From DASPHG01 sp963849605 (GTDB taxonomy: Bacteria; Actinomycetota; Thermoleophilia; Solirubrobacterales; Thermoleophilaceae): a stretch of 64,000 nt of DNA. The stretch is taken from contig CAWKHX010000015.1 in the NCBI GenBank assembly GCA_963849605.1, forward strand, positions 186,001-250,000, read 5' to 3'. A model generated the notes under the pieces. It was not told the origin of the DNA, searched no databases, and worked only from the letters and a program-made list of their open reading frames with translations. The position numbers and the translations under genes were made by a program. Positions 6,969 through 16,400 of the stretch are shown here, in pieces (the first letter of the stretch is position 1; each line of letters starts with the position of its first letter).

Positions 6969-9635
6969 ATGTTCCGCAGGGGTCTCGTCGCCGTGGTGCT
7001 CGCCGCCGCTCTCGGCGCACCGGCGCAGGCAGCCGTCGAGCCGTACGGAACCAACGATGCCGGCGGCTTCCGCAACGTTCTGCCGCCGGGCAGCGCTGGT
7101 GTCGACAACGCCGTCCAGCTCGCCGCGTTCCAAGCAAGCGGAACCCGGCCCGATCACTGGGACGACCAGCTGCCGCTCTACAACGACCTGCTCTACGCGT
7201 CGCCCACGCTCACTCACGACGACATCGCCAAATACTTCAAGGACGCCACGTTCGGGGTGAAAGACGGTGAAGTCGAAAGCACGATCTCGCCGCGTCCGGG
7301 CGTCACGATCATCCGCGACAGTGAGTACGGAGTCCCGCGCATCTACGGCGACACGGACGAGGACGTCGAGTTTGGCGCGGGCTACGTCGCGGCGCAGGAC
7401 CGTCTCTTCTTCATAGACGTGCTGCGCCACACCGGGCGCGCCCAGCTCTCGTCCTTCGTCGGCGGCGCCGCCGGCAACCGCGCGATGGATCGCGAGCAGT
7501 GGTCGATTGCGCCCTACACAGAGGCCGACCTCCAACTCCAAATCGACATGGCAGACGACATCTACGGCGAGCTCGGGACACAGCTCGTCAATCGCCTCAA
7601 CGCGTTCGTGGACGGGATCAACGCCTACATCGACGAGGCGATGCTCGACCCGACCAAGATGCCCGCCGAGTACGCCGCCTTCGGCACGATGCCGACCCAC
7701 TGGACCGGAACGGACGTGATCGCCGAGGCGTCGCTCGTGGGCGGGATCTTCGGCAAGGGCGGCGGCAACGAGGTCGGCTCGGCGGAGGTTCTGAACGCGC
7801 TCGTGAAGAAGTTCGGGCCGCGAGCCGGCCGCCGCTCGTGGGCGGACTTCCGGTCGAAGAACGACCCGGAGGCGCCGACCACCGTGCGCGGCAAGCGCTT
7901 CCCGTACGAGACGCGCTCGCCGTTCGCAAAGCGCGGCTTGGCGATCCCGGACCCGGGCTCGGTCGAGCCGGTCGAGTACGGGCCGTCGCTGGAAGGGGAA
8001 GCGTCGGGCCCGGCGGACGCCCTCGGCGCGCAGCTCAAGCGGTCGTTCGACAACCACCCGCTGGCGTCGAACTGGGAGATGGTCAGTGCGCGCGAGTCGG
8101 CAACGGGGCATCCAATCGGGGTGCTCGGGCCGCAGGTCGGCTATTACGTCCCGCAGGTCCTGATGGAAGAGGAGCTCCACGGACCGCACTTCGACGCGCG
8201 CGGCACGGCGTTCCCGGGCGTCAACCTGATGGTCCAGCTCGGCCACGGCCGCGACTACGCGTGGAGCGCGACCACCGCGACCTCGGACAACATCGACACG
8301 TTCGCCGAGGTCCTCTGCGAGGACGACTTCCACTACAGGTACAAGGGCGACTGCCTCCCGATGGAGAAGCTCGAGCAGGAGAACTCCTGGACGCCGAACG
8401 CGGTCGACGACACCCCGCCCGGAGGCGAGACGCTGACCGCCTATCGCACCGTGCACGGGATCGTCTACGCGCGTGGAACGGTGAAGGGCAAGAAGGTCGC
8501 GTTCGCTCGCGCCCGCACGACCTACTTCCACGAGGCCGACAGCGCGATCGGCTTCTTCCAGCTCAACGACCCCAACTTCGTCAAGGGCCCGCAGTCCTTC
8601 CGGAAGGCGATCGGTGGGATCAACTTCCTCTTCAACTGGGCCTACATCGATGCGAACGACATCGCCTACCAGCTCTCCGGCGCCCACCCGGTGAAGGCGA
8701 AGGGCACTTCGCCCGATTTCCCCGTACTCGGCACCGGCAAGTACGACTGGCGGGGGTACGACCCCGACATCCATACGTCGAAGACGGTGTCGCTCAACGC
8801 ACGGCCGCACGCGGTCAACCAGCGCTACCTCGTCTCGTGGAACAACAAGCAGGCGCCCCGGTTCGCGGCCGCGGACGACAAGTTCACCTTCGGGCCGATC
8901 TACCGCTCGCAGATGATCGAGCGGCGCGTGAGAAACGCGATCAGGGGGCCGCGGAAGATGCGTCTCGAGCAGCTCGTCCAGGCGATGGAGGAGCCAGCGA
9001 GCCAGGACATCCGCGGCGTCAAGCTCGTGCCGATCCTGGCCAAGGCCATGGGCAAGCTGAAGAACGACGACCTCGCCGCTGCGATGAAGACGCTGCGCGC
9101 GTGGTCGAAGAGCGGCTCGCACCGGCGCGACCTCGACCAGGACGGCAAGGCCGACGACGGCGAGGCGATTCGGCTCATGGACGCGTGGTATCCGAAGCTC
9201 GTCCAAGCGCAGTTCGGCCCGGCCATCGGGCACGACGCCATGGACGAGCTCAAGGACATGACCACGTTCCCGAACGTCGCCGGCGACAGCCCGGCCGCGC
9301 CGGCATTCTCCGATGGCTGGTGGGGCTTCGTCCATAAGGACCTGCGCGACCTGTTCGACAGGCGGCACGTGCGGGGCGCGTGGTCGCGCGTCTACTGCGG
9401 CAAGGGCAAGCGGGGGAAGTGCAGGAAGATCCTGCACAGCACGCTCGCCGAGGCGCTCGGCGTGACGAACGAGGACCTCTACGCTCACGACCAGTGCGCC
9501 GACGACCCCGATCCCGCGTGCTGGGACATGAACCGCTGGACGGAGGCGAGCGCGGTCACGGTGCCGCCGATGCCGTTCCAGAACCGGCCTACCTTCCAGC
9601 AGACCGTCGAGGTCACCAAGAAACTGCCTCGCTGA
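6969..9635 (+). CDS. Secreted penicillin-acylase-family (Ntn) hydrolase
   Basis: An 888-residue secreted precursor with a signal peptide ending at about GAPAQAA. The alpha-subunit signature YGVPRIYGDTDEDVEFGAGY and AAQDRLFFIDVLRHTGRAQL is followed by a spacer and the beta-subunit start ASNWEMVSARESATGHPIG. Ser367 (codon 8067-8069) is the expected autocatalytic N-terminal nucleophile. GHGRDYAWSATTATSDNID is the usual oxyanion-region segment. The family deacylates penicillins, acyl-homoserine lactones or other amides. Substrate specificity cannot be read here. It may work with the two upstream secreted peptidases on extracellular amides. Confidence 0.9.
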   Translation: MFRRGLVAVVLAAALGAPAQAAVEPYGTNDAGGFRNVLPPGSAGVDNAVQLAAFQASGTRPDHWDDQLPLYNDLLYASPTLTHDDIAKYFKDATFGVKDGEVESTISPRPGVTIIRDSEYGVPRIYGDTDEDVEFGAGYVAAQDRLFFIDVLRHTGRAQLSSFVGGAAGNRAMDREQWSIAPYTEADLQLQIDMADDIYGELGTQLVNRLNAFVDGINAYIDEAMLDPTKMPAEYAAFGTMPTHWTGTDVIAEASLVGGIFGKGGGNEVGSAEVLNALVKKFGPRAGRRSWADFRSKNDPEAPTTVRGKRFPYETRSPFAKRGLAIPDPGSVEPVEYGPSLEGEASGPADALGAQLKRSFDNHPLASNWEMVSARESATGHPIGVLGPQVGYYVPQVLMEEELHGPHFDARGTAFPGVNLMVQLGHGRDYAWSATTATSDNIDTFAEVLCEDDFHYRYKGDCLPMEKLEQENSWTPNAVDDTPPGGETLTAYRTVHGIVYARGTVKGKKVAFARARTTYFHEADSAIGFFQLNDPNFVKGPQSFRKAIGGINFLFNWAYIDANDIAYQLSGAHPVKAKGTSPDFPVLGTGKYDWRGYDPDIHTSKTVSLNARPHAVNQRYLVSWNNKQAPRFAAADDKFTFGPIYRSQMIERRVRNAIRGPRKMRLEQLVQAMEEPASQDIRGVKLVPILAKAMGKLKNDDLAAAMKTLRAWSKSGSHRRDLDQDGKADDGEAIRLMDAWYPKLVQAQFGPAIGHDAMDELKDMTTFPNVAGDSPAAPAFSDGWWGFVHKDLRDLFDRRHVRGAWSRVYCGKGKRGKCRKILHSTLAEALGVTNEDLYAHDQCADDPDPACWDMNRWTEASAVTVPPMPFQNRPTFQQTVEVTKKLPR

Positions 9636-9793
9636 GAGCAGCCGGAAGGGTTTACCACCGGGCGACGAAGCGGCTCCGGGCCAGGTAGGGCTCCATACCC
9701 ATCTGGGTCGCACCGGCGTTCCGGTTCGCCCAACTGAAGCGAAATTGGCGCATCTGGACGTATGTCCGATTACGCAAATTGCGGGGTTTGCCG

Positions 9794-12100
9794 ATGCCCG
9801 GGCCTACGGTGCTCGAGACGCCCCCACCGGCAGCTCCCCCGTCAGGACGGCAGCGCTCCCGCTTCGGGCGCCGTGACGACGACCCCTCGCGGAACGGCCC
9901 CCTGGACGCGCTCGCGATGCTCGACGAGGTCACCGGCCTCCGCGATTCGCGCGCACTGTGGAAGGAGCTCGCACAGCGAGCCGCCGCGTGCTCCACCAGC
10001 TCGCCGCTCGCCGTCGTCGTCCTCGACTTCGATCGCCTGGCCGACATCAACGCGCACTACGACCGCTCGGTCGGCGACGCGGTGCTGCGGAGGTGCGCGA
10101 AGGTCACGGGCGAGGAGGCGCCGTCGGCGCGGCTGGCCTTTCGCTATCGCGAGGACGAGCTCGTGCTGCTCGTGCCCGGCGACGAGGAGGACGGGCGCGA
10201 GCTCGCGGAGCGCGTGCGCGCGCGCATCGCTGCGCAGAACAGCACCCTCCCGGCGGTCACGGTCTCGTGCGGCGTCGCCGTCGTCCATGGCCCTGTCGAG
10301 CCGATGGTCGCTCTCGGCAAGGTCGGACCCGCGCTGCAGGCGGCGAAGCGCTCCGGCGGCAACCGCGTCGTCGTCGCGACCGAGACAAGCCGCAACGGCC
10401 ACAACGGTCATAACGGCAACGGCAACGGCAACGGCGGCGGAGACGAGACCGCTTGCCGGGCGGCGCTCGCGATGGCCGTCGCCTCGCTCGAGGCGCGCGA
10501 CCGCGCGACCGCGGCGCACTCGGACGACGTGGTCACGCTCGCCGAGTCGCTCGGCAAGCGCCTCGGGCTGAGCGACCTGCAGCTCGACCGGCTCACGGCC
10601 GCGGCCCAGCTTCACGACGTCGGCAAGCTCGCGATGCCGACGGAGATCCTCAACAAGCCCGGGCCGCTCAACGACCCGGAGTGGGAGATCATCCGCGAGC
10701 ACACGGTGATCGGCGAGCGCATGCTGCGCGCGGTCCCCGAGATGGGCGCCGTCGCGAACGTGGTTCGCCACTCGCACGAGAGCTGGGATGGCAGCGGATA
10801 CCCCGACGGGCTCGCGGGCGACGAGATCCCGCTCGCCAGCCGCATCATCCTGTGCGCCGACGCCTTCCACGCGATCCGCTCCGACCGTCCGTACAGGCCG
10901 GGGCGCTCCGCGGACGACGCGCTCAAGGAGGTCCGGGCGTGCGCGGGGCAGCAGTTCGATCCGCGGGTGGTCGAGGCGCTGGTGGCGATCGCGCGCGACG
11001 TCCGCCGCGCGAACGGCACGGGGATCGCGCTGCCGCGCTCGCGGCGGCTTGCGGCCCTGCTCGCGGCGCTCGTGGTCTGCGGGGGCGGGAGCGCGTACGC
11101 GGCATCCGACGACGTTCGCCACGTCGTGGACGAGGTCGTCAAGGCCGTGGCGCCGAGCACCGTGCTCCACGCTGCCGAGGCCGAGGCGGGTTCGCCCGAC
11201 TTCGCGCTTCGCCCGATCGACCAGGTGTCCGACATCGTCCCGGTCTCGATCCTCACCCCGGACCTGGAGCTGGCTCCCTTCCGGGAGCCGTCGTATCACG
11301 GCACGCCCGACCAGGCGGAGAGCGCGATCGGCCTCCCGGTGGCACTCATCCAGGAGCCCGCGAGCGCCGAGAGCCCCGCGGAGCACGGCACCGCTCCGGC
11401 GGCGGAGGACACCGGGCCCCAGGCTGGATGGCCGCCCGCGCTGCTCGTCCCAATGCCCCAGATGGGCGTTCCGGTGGTTCCCGCGGTTCCGCTCGATGGG
11501 GCCGCGCCGACCCTGATCCCGGTCGAGAACATCGCGCCGGAGCCCGATGCCGGCGCTCCGGAGGACAAGGGCAATCCGCACGGCGACCCGCCGGCGGTCG
11601 GCAATCCGCACGGCGAGCCGCCGGGCCACTCCAAGGACGACGGGATTCCAGACGACATCGCGGAAGCGATCGAAGAGGCGCCGCCGCTGCTCGACGACCC
11701 GCCTGTCGAGGAAGCGCCCCCGGCAGACGTCGTCGAAGACATCATCGAAGAGTCGCCGCCCCTCCTCGACGAGCCGAAGGAGCACCCCGAGCACCGGCAC
11801 GCTGTCGAGGAACAGCCGGCGCCGCTACCGGTGATCGAGGAGGAGCCGATCCCGACACCCGACGCAGACGTCGTCACGCCCACACCGAGCATCGCCGCTC
11901 CGGACGAGAACATCTTCGTCCCGGCCGAGGAGGAGCCGGCGCACGGGCCTCGGGTGTCCCTGCCCGAGCAGGCGGCCGTGTCCGCCCCCCGCGCAGCAGC
12001 CGGGCGCCGCTCCCCACGCTTCCGCCGACGCGCCCGCCGGAGGACGTGCCGGCGCCGGTCACCACCGAGACACCTACTACGGAGTAGTCGGAACACGTAG
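9794..12100 (+). CDS. Degenerate GGDEF + HD-GYP membrane protein (possible 3' frameshift)
   Basis: About 768 residues. Residues of about 45-195 are a GGDEF-like domain in which the signature is RYREDEL, so cyclase activity is unlikely. After a Gly/Asn/His linker comes an intact HD-GYP domain (HDVGK with His near 274; DGSGYPDG near 333), a predicted c-di-GMP phosphodiesterase. One transmembrane segment near residue 415-435 is followed by about 330 residues rich in Pro, Glu and Asp, probably outside the membrane. The ATG at 9794 is preferred over a TTG at 9779. After a C6 run at 11985-11990 the frame turns Arg-rich. One more C would instead give a Pro/Thr-rich end stopping at 12087, in keeping with the preceding sequence. 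The 3' end overlaps the convergent GNAT gene. Confidence 0.82.
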   Translation: MPGPTVLETPPPAAPPSGRQRSRFGRRDDDPSRNGPLDALAMLDEVTGLRDSRALWKELAQRAAACSTSSPLAVVVLDFDRLADINAHYDRSVGDAVLRRCAKVTGEEAPSARLAFRYREDELVLLVPGDEEDGRELAERVRARIAAQNSTLPAVTVSCGVAVVHGPVEPMVALGKVGPALQAAKRSGGNRVVVATETSRNGHNGHNGNGNGNGGGDETACRAALAMAVASLEARDRATAAHSDDVVTLAESLGKRLGLSDLQLDRLTAAAQLHDVGKLAMPTEILNKPGPLNDPEWEIIREHTVIGERMLRAVPEMGAVANVVRHSHESWDGSGYPDGLAGDEIPLASRIILCADAFHAIRSDRPYRPGRSADDALKEVRACAGQQFDPRVVEALVAIARDVRRANGTGIALPRSRRLAALLAALVVCGGGSAYAASDDVRHVVDEVVKAVAPSTVLHAAEAEAGSPDFALRPIDQVSDIVPVSILTPDLELAPFREPSYHGTPDQAESAIGLPVALIQEPASAESPAEHGTAPAAEDTGPQAGWPPALLVPMPQMGVPVVPAVPLDGAAPTLIPVENIAPEPDAGAPEDKGNPHGDPPAVGNPHGEPPGHSKDDGIPDDIAEAIEEAPPLLDDPPVEEAPPADVVEDIIEESPPLLDEPKEHPEHRHAVEEQPAPLPVIEEEPIPTPDADVVTPTPSIAAPDENIFVPAEEEPAHGPRVSLPEQAAVSAPRAAAGRRSPRFRRRARRRTCRRRSPPRHLLRSSRNT

Positions 12101-12574
12101 CTCGAGCACGACCGACGTCTCGATCTGGCGGTCGGGGATCGACCAGTACCTCCTCAGCAGCTCGGCGCCGCGCTCGGGCGGCGCGAGCTCAAAATCGTGG
12201 CGGCGGTAGAAGTCGATCGCCCATTCCGCGGCGGCCCATGTGCCGACGAGGATCGGCCGCTCCGTCGGGCCCGCGAACCGCGCGAGCAGCGCCCCGCCGA
12301 TCCCGCGGCGCTGGCAGCCGGGCAGCACGTATGCGTGCCTGATGAGGTCGACGTCGCCGACGTCCTGGATCCCCATAACCCCGACGAGCTCGCCGCCGTC
12401 CTCGTAGCCCCAGAAGACCACCCCGGCATCGATCTCGCGGTCGAGATCGGCCGCGGGCATGTACGGCTCGTGCCAGCAGTCGGCGGGGATGACTTCCCGG
12501 TATGCCTCGGCGGCGGCGTTGACGATCGCGAGGATCGCCTCGCGCTCATCGTCACGGCACGGACGAATGCTCAC
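12077..12574 (-). CDS. GNAT-family N-acetyltransferase
   Basis: A 165-residue protein with the GNAT fold. The N-terminal strand-helix is MSIRPCRDDEREAILAIVNAA. The acetyl-CoA-binding motif A is HAYVLPGCQRRGIGGALL, with the Q/RxxGxG core in QRRGIGG. A C-terminal AIDFYRRHDFE segment corresponds to motif B. It has the size of small-molecule acetyltransferases. The substrate is unknown. It starts 23 bp inside the 3' end of the upstream alpha/beta-hydrolase gene, so the two are translationally coupled. Its 3' end overlaps the convergent GGDEF/HD-GYP gene. Confidence 0.85.
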   Translation of the reverse strand: MSIRPCRDDEREAILAIVNAAAEAYREVIPADCWHEPYMPAADLDREIDAGVVFWGYEDGGELVGVMGIQDVGDVDLIRHAYVLPGCQRRGIGGALLARFAGPTERPILVGTWAAAEWAIDFYRRHDFELAPPERGAELLRRYWSIPDRQIETSVVLELRVPTTP

Positions 12575-13463
12575 GTGCGTCGATGAACTCGAGGAAGTGG
12601 GTCAGCACGCCCTGCGGATCCTCGACCTGCGGCCAGTGGCCGATGTCGTCGCCGAGGAAGACGACGTCGGCGTCCGGGATCACCTCGGCGTAGCGCTCCG
12701 CCATGTGGCGGCCCGAGTTCGGATCGCACGGGCCGTCGATCAGCCGCATCGGGACGCTCGTCGCCCGCATCGCCGCCACCCAGCGGTTGCGGTGGCGGTA
12801 GCGGTCGAGGATGAAGCGGCCGACCTTGTGCATGACGACGCGGCCGTCGTTGTAGCTCAGGATCTCGCTGAGGCGCCGCCACTGCTCGTCGGACGGCTTC
12901 GTGTTCGGGCCGAAGACTTCGTTCACCGACGGGCGGACGAGCGCGTCGGACAGGAACACCGACGGGAACATCGCGAACAGGCCACCGATCGGCGTGCGCG
13001 CCGTGAGGGTCTGCATCAGGCGCGGCTTGTAGGCCTCGATGAACATGCCGCCGTTCAGCCACGTGATCGACTCGATCGTGTAGGGGCGGTCGCCGGCGGC
13101 CCGCTCCTCGTGGCGACTGAGCAGCTCCTGCGCGACGCTGTCGCCGATGTCGTGCGCGAGCACGTGGCACTCGGTCACGCCGAGCTGCCGCAGCAGCGCC
13201 TCGTGCATGTCGGCGTGGTCGTGGACCGAGTACTCGTACTCGACCGGCTTCGCCGAGAAGCCCATCCCGAGCATGTCCGGCGCGATGACGGTGAAGTGCT
13301 CGGTCAGCTCAGGCCAGATGTCACTCCAGTCGAACGAGCTGAACGGGTAGCCGTGGACGAGGAGCAGGACCGGGCCGGTGCCCTCGCGGCGATAGAACAC
13401 CTCGAAGCCCAGGTAGTCGAAGTGCTCGCCCCGCGAGCGCCAGTTCTCGAGCTGTGCGTCCAT
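12552..13463 (-). CDS. Alpha/beta hydrolase, epoxide hydrolase/haloalkane dehalogenase type
   Basis: A 303-residue cytosolic alpha/beta-hydrolase. The oxyanion motif is LLVHGYPFSSFDW. The nucleophile elbow is LAHDIGDSVA, where Asp takes the place of Ser, as in epoxide hydrolases and haloalkane dehalogenases. A late acid lies in IDGPCDPNSG and the catalytic His in LGDDIGHWPQVE. Asp in the elbow argues against a simple esterase. It starts 4 bp after the ceramidase-like gene and overlaps the GNAT gene, so the three form a minus-strand operon. Confidence 0.85.
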   Translation of the reverse strand: MDAQLENWRSRGEHFDYLGFEVFYRREGTGPVLLLVHGYPFSSFDWSDIWPELTEHFTVIAPDMLGMGFSAKPVEYEYSVHDHADMHEALLRQLGVTECHVLAHDIGDSVAQELLSRHEERAAGDRPYTIESITWLNGGMFIEAYKPRLMQTLTARTPIGGLFAMFPSVFLSDALVRPSVNEVFGPNTKPSDEQWRRLSEILSYNDGRVVMHKVGRFILDRYRHRNRWVAAMRATSVPMRLIDGPCDPNSGRHMAERYAEVIPDADVVFLGDDIGHWPQVEDPQGVLTHFLEFIDAREHSSVP

Positions 13464-13467
13464 CGCG

Positions 13468-16400
13468 CTAGCGCGAGACTACGACAGGCTGCGCGCTGCG
13501 GTTGCCCCACTCGTCCGCGACCGTGATGCGCGCCGCGTCGCCCGGCTTCAGCGCCGTCTTCGAGACGAAGACGCCGGAGGCGTTCGGCTTGAGGGTCTCC
13601 GTCTTGCGGCCGCCCTTGGCCTTGGTGATCTCGACGGTTGCCGTCGTGGCTTGCCCCGCATCGAGCCATGGGCGGAACGAGCAGTTGAGGCAGTAGTGCT
13701 CGATCTCCGTCAGGCTCGTACCCGAGTAGCCGCGGTCGGGCTTGAGGAAGCGCGCGCCCGTCGCGGCGGGGTCCTTCGCCGTGTCCGGGAAGTTGATGGG
13801 CCCGATCTCGAACGGGATCGGAGCGTTGCCGGGCGCGAGCGGCGGCCGCGCGGTGGCGCGGTCCCCGTCGCCCTGCTCGACGACACGTTCCTCGATCGTC
13901 GACGTCGGCCCCGCGTCGAAGGTCACATGGCCGCCGCTGTCGATCTTCGCGTTCTCAGCCGTGATGCCGCTCCACGGGCGCACCTCGAACTCGTCGGAGA
14001 CGCGCTCGTAGTCGGCGTCCGCGCCGCCCTGCCGCCACTTGCCGTTAACGACGAACCGGTAGGTCCCGGCCGGCGTGGCCTCGTAGACGTTGCCCTGCGG
14101 ATCGACGAGCGGCATCCACGAGACGAACGCCTCGAACGTCGCCGTCCAATTCCAGACCTGGCCGCCGGCGCGGTAGCCGATCACGCCGTTTGCGACGCTC
14201 GCGGGTGCGTTCTCGTCGAACTCGGCCTTGCCCGCCGGATAGGCGACGGTCACGGGGACCTCGCCGCTCTGGTCGGCGAAGAGCTGCCACTGGCCGTTCA
14301 CCTTGCGCTGGACCGTGACCACCGGGTTGTCCGTGTAGTTGTTGCCGCCGACCCACTCGAAGGTCGCCGCGTCGAAGCGCTCGATGTTCTCCGGCTGGCG
14401 CACGATCGGGGCGTCGCCGGTGCCGTCGTCGGGCAGCGTCTTGTCGTACGCGACGACGCCCGCGGCGGCGGCCTCGGCCACCGCCTTTACGCGCGCGTCC
14501 TCGGCCGCCTGGTCGGCAACCTCCTTCGCGACCACGGGCGCCCACGCGGGATCGGCCTTCTGCGGATCGGTCTCGCCGTCGATCTTCGCGAGCGACTCAT
14601 CGTCGCCCTTGAGCGCGTGGCCCATCCGCGTGAGCCGCGTCGCGTAGTAGTCGCTCGAGTGCGGGCCCCAGCCCGTGAGCGCCTTGCGGTAATGGTCGTG
14701 GGCCATGTAGTCGCGATAGGTCGCGATGTAGCCGTTGTAGTCGTTGGACATCGAGACCGTGGCGATCAGCTTGTAGCCGTGGTCGTCCGCGAACTCCTGG
14801 CTCTGGACCGTCCCGCCGCGCACGTCGGTGTCGTCGTGCGTGTAGTTGCCGCGGATCTTCAAGAGGTCGGTCGGCTCGGACTCGGCCTGGATGCCACAAC
14901 CGAGCTCGCTGCAGGTGGGGTCGTCCCAGCCCGCCGCGTCGTTCCTGATCTGCGCGCGCATGTGCTGCACGAGACGGTCGGGCAGCGTCCTCGTGTCGCT
15001 CCCGACCGGGTCGTATTTCAGCGTGCACGTCCAGGTGCCGGTACCCGAGCCGTCGTCCTCGTGCGTGCCGTCCGGGTTGGGCGTGCACTTGATCCGGTCG
15101 CTCGTGTTCGGATCGGTCGGGTCGTAGCCCAGATACTCGTTTCCGGGCTGCGTGTCCGTGCGCGTCTTGATGTTGAACGACTGGTCCGCCCACTGCTCGC
15201 ACGAGCAGACGGTGAAGAGGATGTCGCCCAGGCGGAACGCCTGCATGTGGATACCGAGCGTGTCTTGGAGGCCTGTGTAAGACGGCGCCGAGTAGTTCTC
15301 GGGGATCGGTATCCCGAGCTCCTCGAAGTCGTCGGTGTTGAGCCCCGGGAACTCCGCACCGGTCTGCGCGAAGATCGGCTGTGCCGTGCTGCCGGCCGGC
15401 ACCTCGGTGCAGTCCGGGAGGCCGACGATGGGCACACGCGGGTTGCCCGCGAGCGCGGAGTCGGTGCGACACGACGAGACCCCGGGGTAGGGATGCGATA
15501 CCGGGCCGCCGAACCAGCGGTCCTCCATCGCGACCGGGAAGTCGGTCATCCAGCGCACGAAGCGCTCGCTGTACGGCGTGCCGCCGTACAAGGTCGGGCT
15601 CGTGTCGCCGTTCGGCTGCTGGGCGCGGATGTCGTTCACGTTCTCGATGACGCCGTCGGCGAGCAGGCGGCCCGCCCACTCCATCTGCTGGTACTGGGCG
15701 TGGTCGAAGATCGCGCGGTCGTGGACCGGATGCCACAGGTCGGCCTCGACCTCGCTCGTGCCGGTTGCGTTCTGCGTGAAGATGGAAACGCCGCCGACGC
15801 TGCGGTCGACGAGACGCTCCGCGATCGCCGGGTACTCGCCCGTGATCAGGTCATACCCGTCGAGATCCTCCGGGTGCTGGCCCATGTTCACGATGTTCGC
15901 GAGCGGCTTCGGGTCGCCCGGGTTGTCGACGTTCTCGATGCTGACGACCGTCAGGTCGTGGTCGGTGTACGGGCGCGGGAAGCCGACCGGCGAGCCGTCA
16001 TCGCCCCAGTCGGGCCCCATCGGGTTCTTGTGGAACTTGTCGAAGTAGCTGGCCGTGCCGCTGACGCGCACGTCGTGCATGTCGTTCAGCGCGTTCACGA
16101 CCGCGGCCGCGTTCTGCTTCGCGTAGTAGTCGTAGAAGCGGAAGTCGAAGACGTCCTGGAACGCCCACACCCCCCAGTTCAAGGACGAGTACGAGGGCGA
16201 GGAGTGGTTGTGCGTGACCGAGAGCGTCAGGTTCCGCTCGTTGATGACGCCGCCCGTCTGCGCGTCGAGCAGCTGCGCGGTCCGCCGCCAGAGGGCGTCC
16301 TGTGGGATGTAGTGGTCGTTCGAGAGCAGCGCGATGTAGTTGCCGCCGCCCTCGATGACGAGCGCGCGCACGCTCTCCCGCGCCTCGACCCCGTAGGAGG

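Noticed and set aside
6954..9713. Long minus-strand open frame over the penicillin-acylase-type gene
   Set aside because: No recognisable domain, very Arg/Val-rich, and the plus-strand product has complete Ntn-hydrolase motifs.
9636..9793. Possible riboswitch in the gap before the HD-GYP gene
   Set aside because: Only a small ACCGG-CGTT-CCGGT stem is seen and no conserved riboswitch core could be matched.
10390..10440. Repetitive AACGGC/AACGG stretch as a regulatory repeat
   Set aside because: It encodes a simple Gly/Asn/His linker between the GGDEF-like and HD-GYP domains.
9842..11800. Long minus-strand open frame over the GGDEF/HD-GYP gene
   Set aside because: Only low-complexity Arg/Val/Asp sequence, no start context, while the plus strand holds clear HD-GYP motifs.
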